A stretch of DNA of 64,000 nt from Dysosmobacter welbionis (GTDB lineage: Bacteria; Bacillota; Clostridia; Oscillospirales; Oscillospiraceae), in NCBI RefSeq assembly GCF_005121165.3, contig NZ_CP034413.3, positions 3,186,001 through 3,250,000 of the forward strand. Direction: 5' to 3'. The position numbers were made by a program, and so were the translations under genes. Below are positions 61,640-64,000 of the stretch, in pieces (positions within the stretch are counted from its first letter, which is position 1; each line of letters opens with the position of its first letter). The notes beneath the pieces were generated by a model. That model saw only the letters and a program-made list of their open reading frames with translations. It had not been told where the DNA came from and searched no databases.

Positions 61640-63014
61640 AGGCGTTTTCTCCTTTCTGTAGGGCTTCCAGCTGGCGCTTGTAGATCAGCAGGAAAACGAT
61701 GTGGATGACCAAGGTTAGCGTCCAGGAGACGGGATAGGACCAGTACAGGCTCTCGATGGTCCCCACAGCTTTGAAGATGGTATACAGCCAGATGACCCGC
61801 AGTCCACAGGCACCGATCAGTGTGGTGACGGTGGGGTTGATGGTTTTGCCCAAGCCGCGGATGGAGCCGCAGGCGGTTTCCATCATGCCGCCTATCCACT
61901 GGAACTGACTGATAGCCAGGACCCGGGTCACACCGGCGGCCATCACGGCCTCATAGGCGTCATCCGCGGGCTTGACGTAGATGCCCAGCAGCTGGGGCTG
62001 GAAGAGCCGCAGCAGCACGCACATCACCAGACCCAGGCCCACCGTCAGTCCCATGCAGATCCAAAAGACCTGGACCGCCTGCCGAGGCCGTTTGGCCCCC
62101 AGGCTCTGGCTGGTGAAGGTGATAGTAGCCTGATAGAAGGTGTTCTGGGCGGTGTGGATAAAGTTCTCCAGCCCGGAGGCGGCGGAGTTCCCTGCGATGA
62201 CGGCGGAGCCGAAAGAGTTTACGGCAGACTGGATCATCACGTTGGCGATGGAGAAGATGATGCCCTGGATGCCGGCGGAGAGGCCGATCTTCAACATGAG
62301 CGCGGCTTTGTCGGGGTAGAGGCGGATCTTCCGCAGGTCCAGACGGCATATGGAATTGATCGTGCACAGCCGGATGATCACCAGAACGGCGGAGAGCAGC
62401 TGAGAGACGGAGGTGGCGATAGCCACACCTGCCACACCCAGATGAAAGACAATAACGAATAGCAGGTTCAGTCCCACGTTCATCGCACCGGAAACGATCA
62501 TGAAGATTAGGGGATACAATGTGTCCCCCACTGCCCGCAGGATGGCACTGCCGAAGTTATAGGCTACCAGGGCGGGGATGCCAAGAAAGTAGATCTTCAA
62601 ATAAAGAGAGGAGAGCGGCAGCACATCCATTGGAGCCCCGGCCAGCTCCAGCAGCGGTGTGGAGAAAAGAATCCCCACGACACCGGCCATCAGCCCCAGG
62701 ATCACGCTGAGGACGGCGGAGCAGTGGACCGTCTGGGAGATGGCCTCCTGATCCCCGGCACCGTAGTACCGGGCGGTGAGATAGTTGGTGCCGATGGATA
62801 CGCCGTTGAACAGCGTCACCAGCAAAAAGATAATAGAGGTAGTGGCCCCTACTGCTGCCAGAGAAGTGCTGCCGGCATAGCGGCCTACCACTACGGAATC
62901 CGCCGTGTTATAGGCCAGCTGCAAGAGGCCGGTGAGCATCAGGGGGATTGAAAAGCGTAAGATGGGGCGGAAAAGCGGTGACTGATCCGGCTGACTGTAT
63001 GTGATTTGTTTCAA
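61623..63014 (-). CDS. MATE family efflux transporter
   Basis: The 463-residue, 12-helix protein belongs to the MATE family (Na+ or H+ driven multidrug/organic cation exporters). Recognisable parts are PLMLTGLLQLAYNTADSVVV, GRYAGSTSLAAVGATTSIIF, GVSIGTNYLTARYYGAGD and FLGIPALVAYNFGSAILRAV. The start is TTG 63014, with GGAGG 7 bases upstream; a longer upstream frame has no homology. It shares an operon with the YesL gene and is divergent from the LacI regulator. Confidence 0.9.
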   Translation of the reverse strand: MKQITYSQPDQSPLFRPILRFSIPLMLTGLLQLAYNTADSVVVGRYAGSTSLAAVGATTSIIFLLVTLFNGVSIGTNYLTARYYGAGDQEAISQTVHCSAVLSVILGLMAGVVGILFSTPLLELAGAPMDVLPLSSLYLKIYFLGIPALVAYNFGSAILRAVGDTLYPLIFMIVSGAMNVGLNLLFVIVFHLGVAGVAIATSVSQLLSAVLVIIRLCTINSICRLDLRKIRLYPDKAALMLKIGLSAGIQGIIFSIANVMIQSAVNSFGSAVIAGNSAASGLENFIHTAQNTFYQATITFTSQSLGAKRPRQAVQVFWICMGLTVGLGLVMCVLLRLFQPQLLGIYVKPADDAYEAVMAAGVTRVLAISQFQWIGGMMETACGSIRGLGKTINPTVTTLIGACGLRVIWLYTIFKAVGTIESLYWSYPVSWTLTLVIHIVFLLIYKRQLEALQKGENACAPPV

Positions 63015-63066
63015 AATGTTTCCTCCCTTTGGGAGAAGTCCCCTCAGAATTGATTTATCATCTGCA

Positions 63067-63095
63067 AGTATTGCAGAAAGAAAAATAAATGTCAA
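63067..63095 (-). promoter_or_regulatory. promoter of the MATE-YesL operon
   Basis: On the minus strand a consensus TTGACA (63090-63095) and AATACT (63067-63072) are 17 bases apart. Confidence 0.55.
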
Positions 63096-63216
63096 GAGAG
63101 AGGCTGATCTTGAAAAAAAGCACGGAAAACTGCACAGATAAAATTTGCGTAAAATTTTCGATAACAGTGGACTGCTTTTTTGAGGAAATCGGTTGAACAT
63201 GGAATAAACCAAAAAT

Positions 63217-63240
63217 GTTTCAGAAATATATTTCGGAAAC
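63217..63240. promoter_or_regulatory. 24-bp palindrome between divergent MATE and LacI genes
   Basis: GTTTCAGAAATA and TATTTCGGAAAC are inverted repeats with one mismatched pair. The half GTTTCAGAAATA recurs exactly at 63365-63376, 20 bases before the LacI start. These are candidate operators for the LacI-type regulator. Confidence 0.6.
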
Positions 63241-63269
63241 GGAGATAAAAAACTGGGAGATTCGTAATA

Positions 63270-63298
63270 TTGACAGGCTTTTGAGGAAAAGTTATAAT
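63270..63298 (+). promoter_or_regulatory. promoter of the LacI-type gene
   Basis: A consensus TTGACA (63270-63275) and TATAAT (63293-63298) are exactly 17 bases apart. Confidence 0.85.
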
Positions 63299-63395
63299 CT
63301 TTTTACAGGAAAAAAACAGATAAAAAACAAAACCAATCACAGGATAGTACTAGCAAAAAAATTTGTTTCAGAAATAAAATGTGAGGAAGGGCTCT

Positions 63396-64000
63396 ATGAA
63401 GATCACCGTCCGGAAAATCGCGGAGGAAGCCGGTGTGTCACCGGCCTCCGTCTCTCGCTATATTAACGGATCTGAGGACGTCAGCTCTGAGATTGCCAGC
63501 AAGGTGGAGAGCGCCCTGTTCTCCTTGGGCGGAAGTCCGGTGGTCCGGCGGCCCCGCAAGCAGATCATCCTGATCCTGCTAACCCATCTGCGGTTTGACT
63601 TCTACGGGCGCACCTTGGCGGAGCTGCTGGAGCAGGAGCCGCAGAGCGAATACACCTTCATGCTGCTGCGCTATAACCCCCAGTCGCCGGAGACAGTGCG
63701 GAACTTCGTGAGCCGGATGCATCCCGTTGGCGTGATCTACTTTGAGGAGGAGATCGACAGCGGCATCCTGCAGTATCTCCAAAGCTGCGGCCTGCGGACG
63801 GTGATGTGCGGCGGCGTGGCCCTGGACCACCAGTCCGACCGAGTCCATGTAAATGACATCGCCGCCGCCTATGAGGGTACCAATTACCTGCTGGATCTGG
63901 GCCACCGGGAGATTCTCTTCCTCTCGGACGACGAGCAGAAGATCGGCGCTGGGTTCCAGCGGATCACCGGCAGCCGCAAGGCGATGGAGGAGCGGGGACT
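63396..64000 (+). CDS. LacI family transcriptional regulator, partial (3' end cut off)
   Basis: The first 201 residues are visible. MKITVRKIAEEAGVSPASVS and RYINGSEDVSSEIASKVESA form the LacI HTH and the start of the hinge, although the hinge is short and ends in VVRRPRKQIILILL. The periplasmic-binding-like domain follows with VIYFEEEIDSG, VHVNDIAAAYEGTNYLLDLG and GFQRITGSRKAMEERG. GAGGAAGG precedes the ATG. The gene runs off the window. Divergence from the MATE-YesL operon and the palindromes between them suggest control of that operon and of itself. Confidence 0.9.
   Translation, partial: MKITVRKIAEEAGVSPASVSRYINGSEDVSSEIASKVESALFSLGGSPVVRRPRKQIILILLTHLRFDFYGRTLAELLEQEPQSEYTFMLLRYNPQSPETVRNFVSRMHPVGVIYFEEEIDSGILQYLQSCGLRTVMCGGVALDHQSDRVHVNDIAAAYEGTNYLLDLGHREILFLSDDEQKIGAGFQRITGSRKAMEERG

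Overview
The window looks like a chromosome segment of a GC-rich, gut-type anaerobic Firmicute of the Oscillospirales (Flavonifractor/Lawsonibacter/Intestinimonas-like). This is inferred from a butyrate-type acyl-CoA dehydrogenase/Etf operon, the Firmicute order ylxM-ffh-rpsP-khpA-rimM-trmD, AGGAGG-type ribosome binding sites with frequent GTG/TTG starts, sigma-A-like promoters, and a purine/ureide (ygeW/ygeY/arcC, xdh, ade) catabolic repertoire. No 16S, tRNA or other marker is present to fix the genus.

Layout. 1-5.9 kb: trmB (partial), an alpha/beta hydrolase, then hbd-bcd-etfB-etfA (crotonyl-CoA reduction branch of butyrate synthesis). 5.9-10.9 kb, minus strand: trmD, rimM, an AI-2E-type membrane protein, khpA, rpsP, ffh, ylxM. 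11-17 kb, mostly plus: membrane-type dipeptidase, DUF2500 protein (minus), the YfmF/YfmH M16 pair, lgt, folD. 17-26.4 kb, minus: a BMP-type (nucleoside-like) ABC importer and arcC/ygeW/ygeY. 26.6-34.4 kb, plus: GntR regulator, second YgeY-like hydrolase, AGCS symporter, YheO-type regulator plus an unassigned PLP enzyme, a ribbon-helix-helix protein plus a threonine-synthase-like PLP enzyme. 34.6-40.6 kb: phosphoribosyltransferase, a decayed CAT-fold gene, a membrane/HAD-like fusion, an XRE regulator driving an array of small membrane proteins, and a DUF2798 protein. 40.6-45.2 kb: ruvX (minus) and the classic rpmG-secE-nusG-rplK-rplA-(L10 leader)-rplJ-rplL block. 45.2-64 kb is less orderly: AT-richer spacers, gene remnants, a second purine locus (GntR/UTRA regulator, NCS2 permease, xdhA-xdhB-xdhC, ade), decayed OYE and crotonase genes, an orphan MsmX-type ATPase, nagB, YesL, a MATE pump and a LacI-type regulator (partial).

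How it fits together. The 48-55 kb locus can import purine bases, deaminate adenine and oxidise hypoxanthine/xanthine. The 17-34 kb locus carries the YgeW carbamoyltransferase, YgeY hydrolases and carbamate kinase that, in known purine/urate-degrading gene clusters, end in carbamoyl phosphate and ATP. Together they suggest fermentation of purines or ureides for energy and nitrogen, but the middle of the pathway (ssnA, hyuA, ygfK, a canonical ygeX) is not in the window.

Three genes in the first 12.4 kb (trmD, dipeptidase, DUF2500) are each broken by what looks like one missing base in a G/C homopolymer. That is more likely sequence error than biology. In contrast, the 35.6-36.4 kb gene is decayed by several independent lesions. 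The most unusual items are a two-copy composite three-hairpin intergenic element, three tandem 16-bp operators before the XRE/membrane-protein operon, an 11-mer shared by two promoter regions of the ureide locus, and the FUSC-like/HAD-like fusion.
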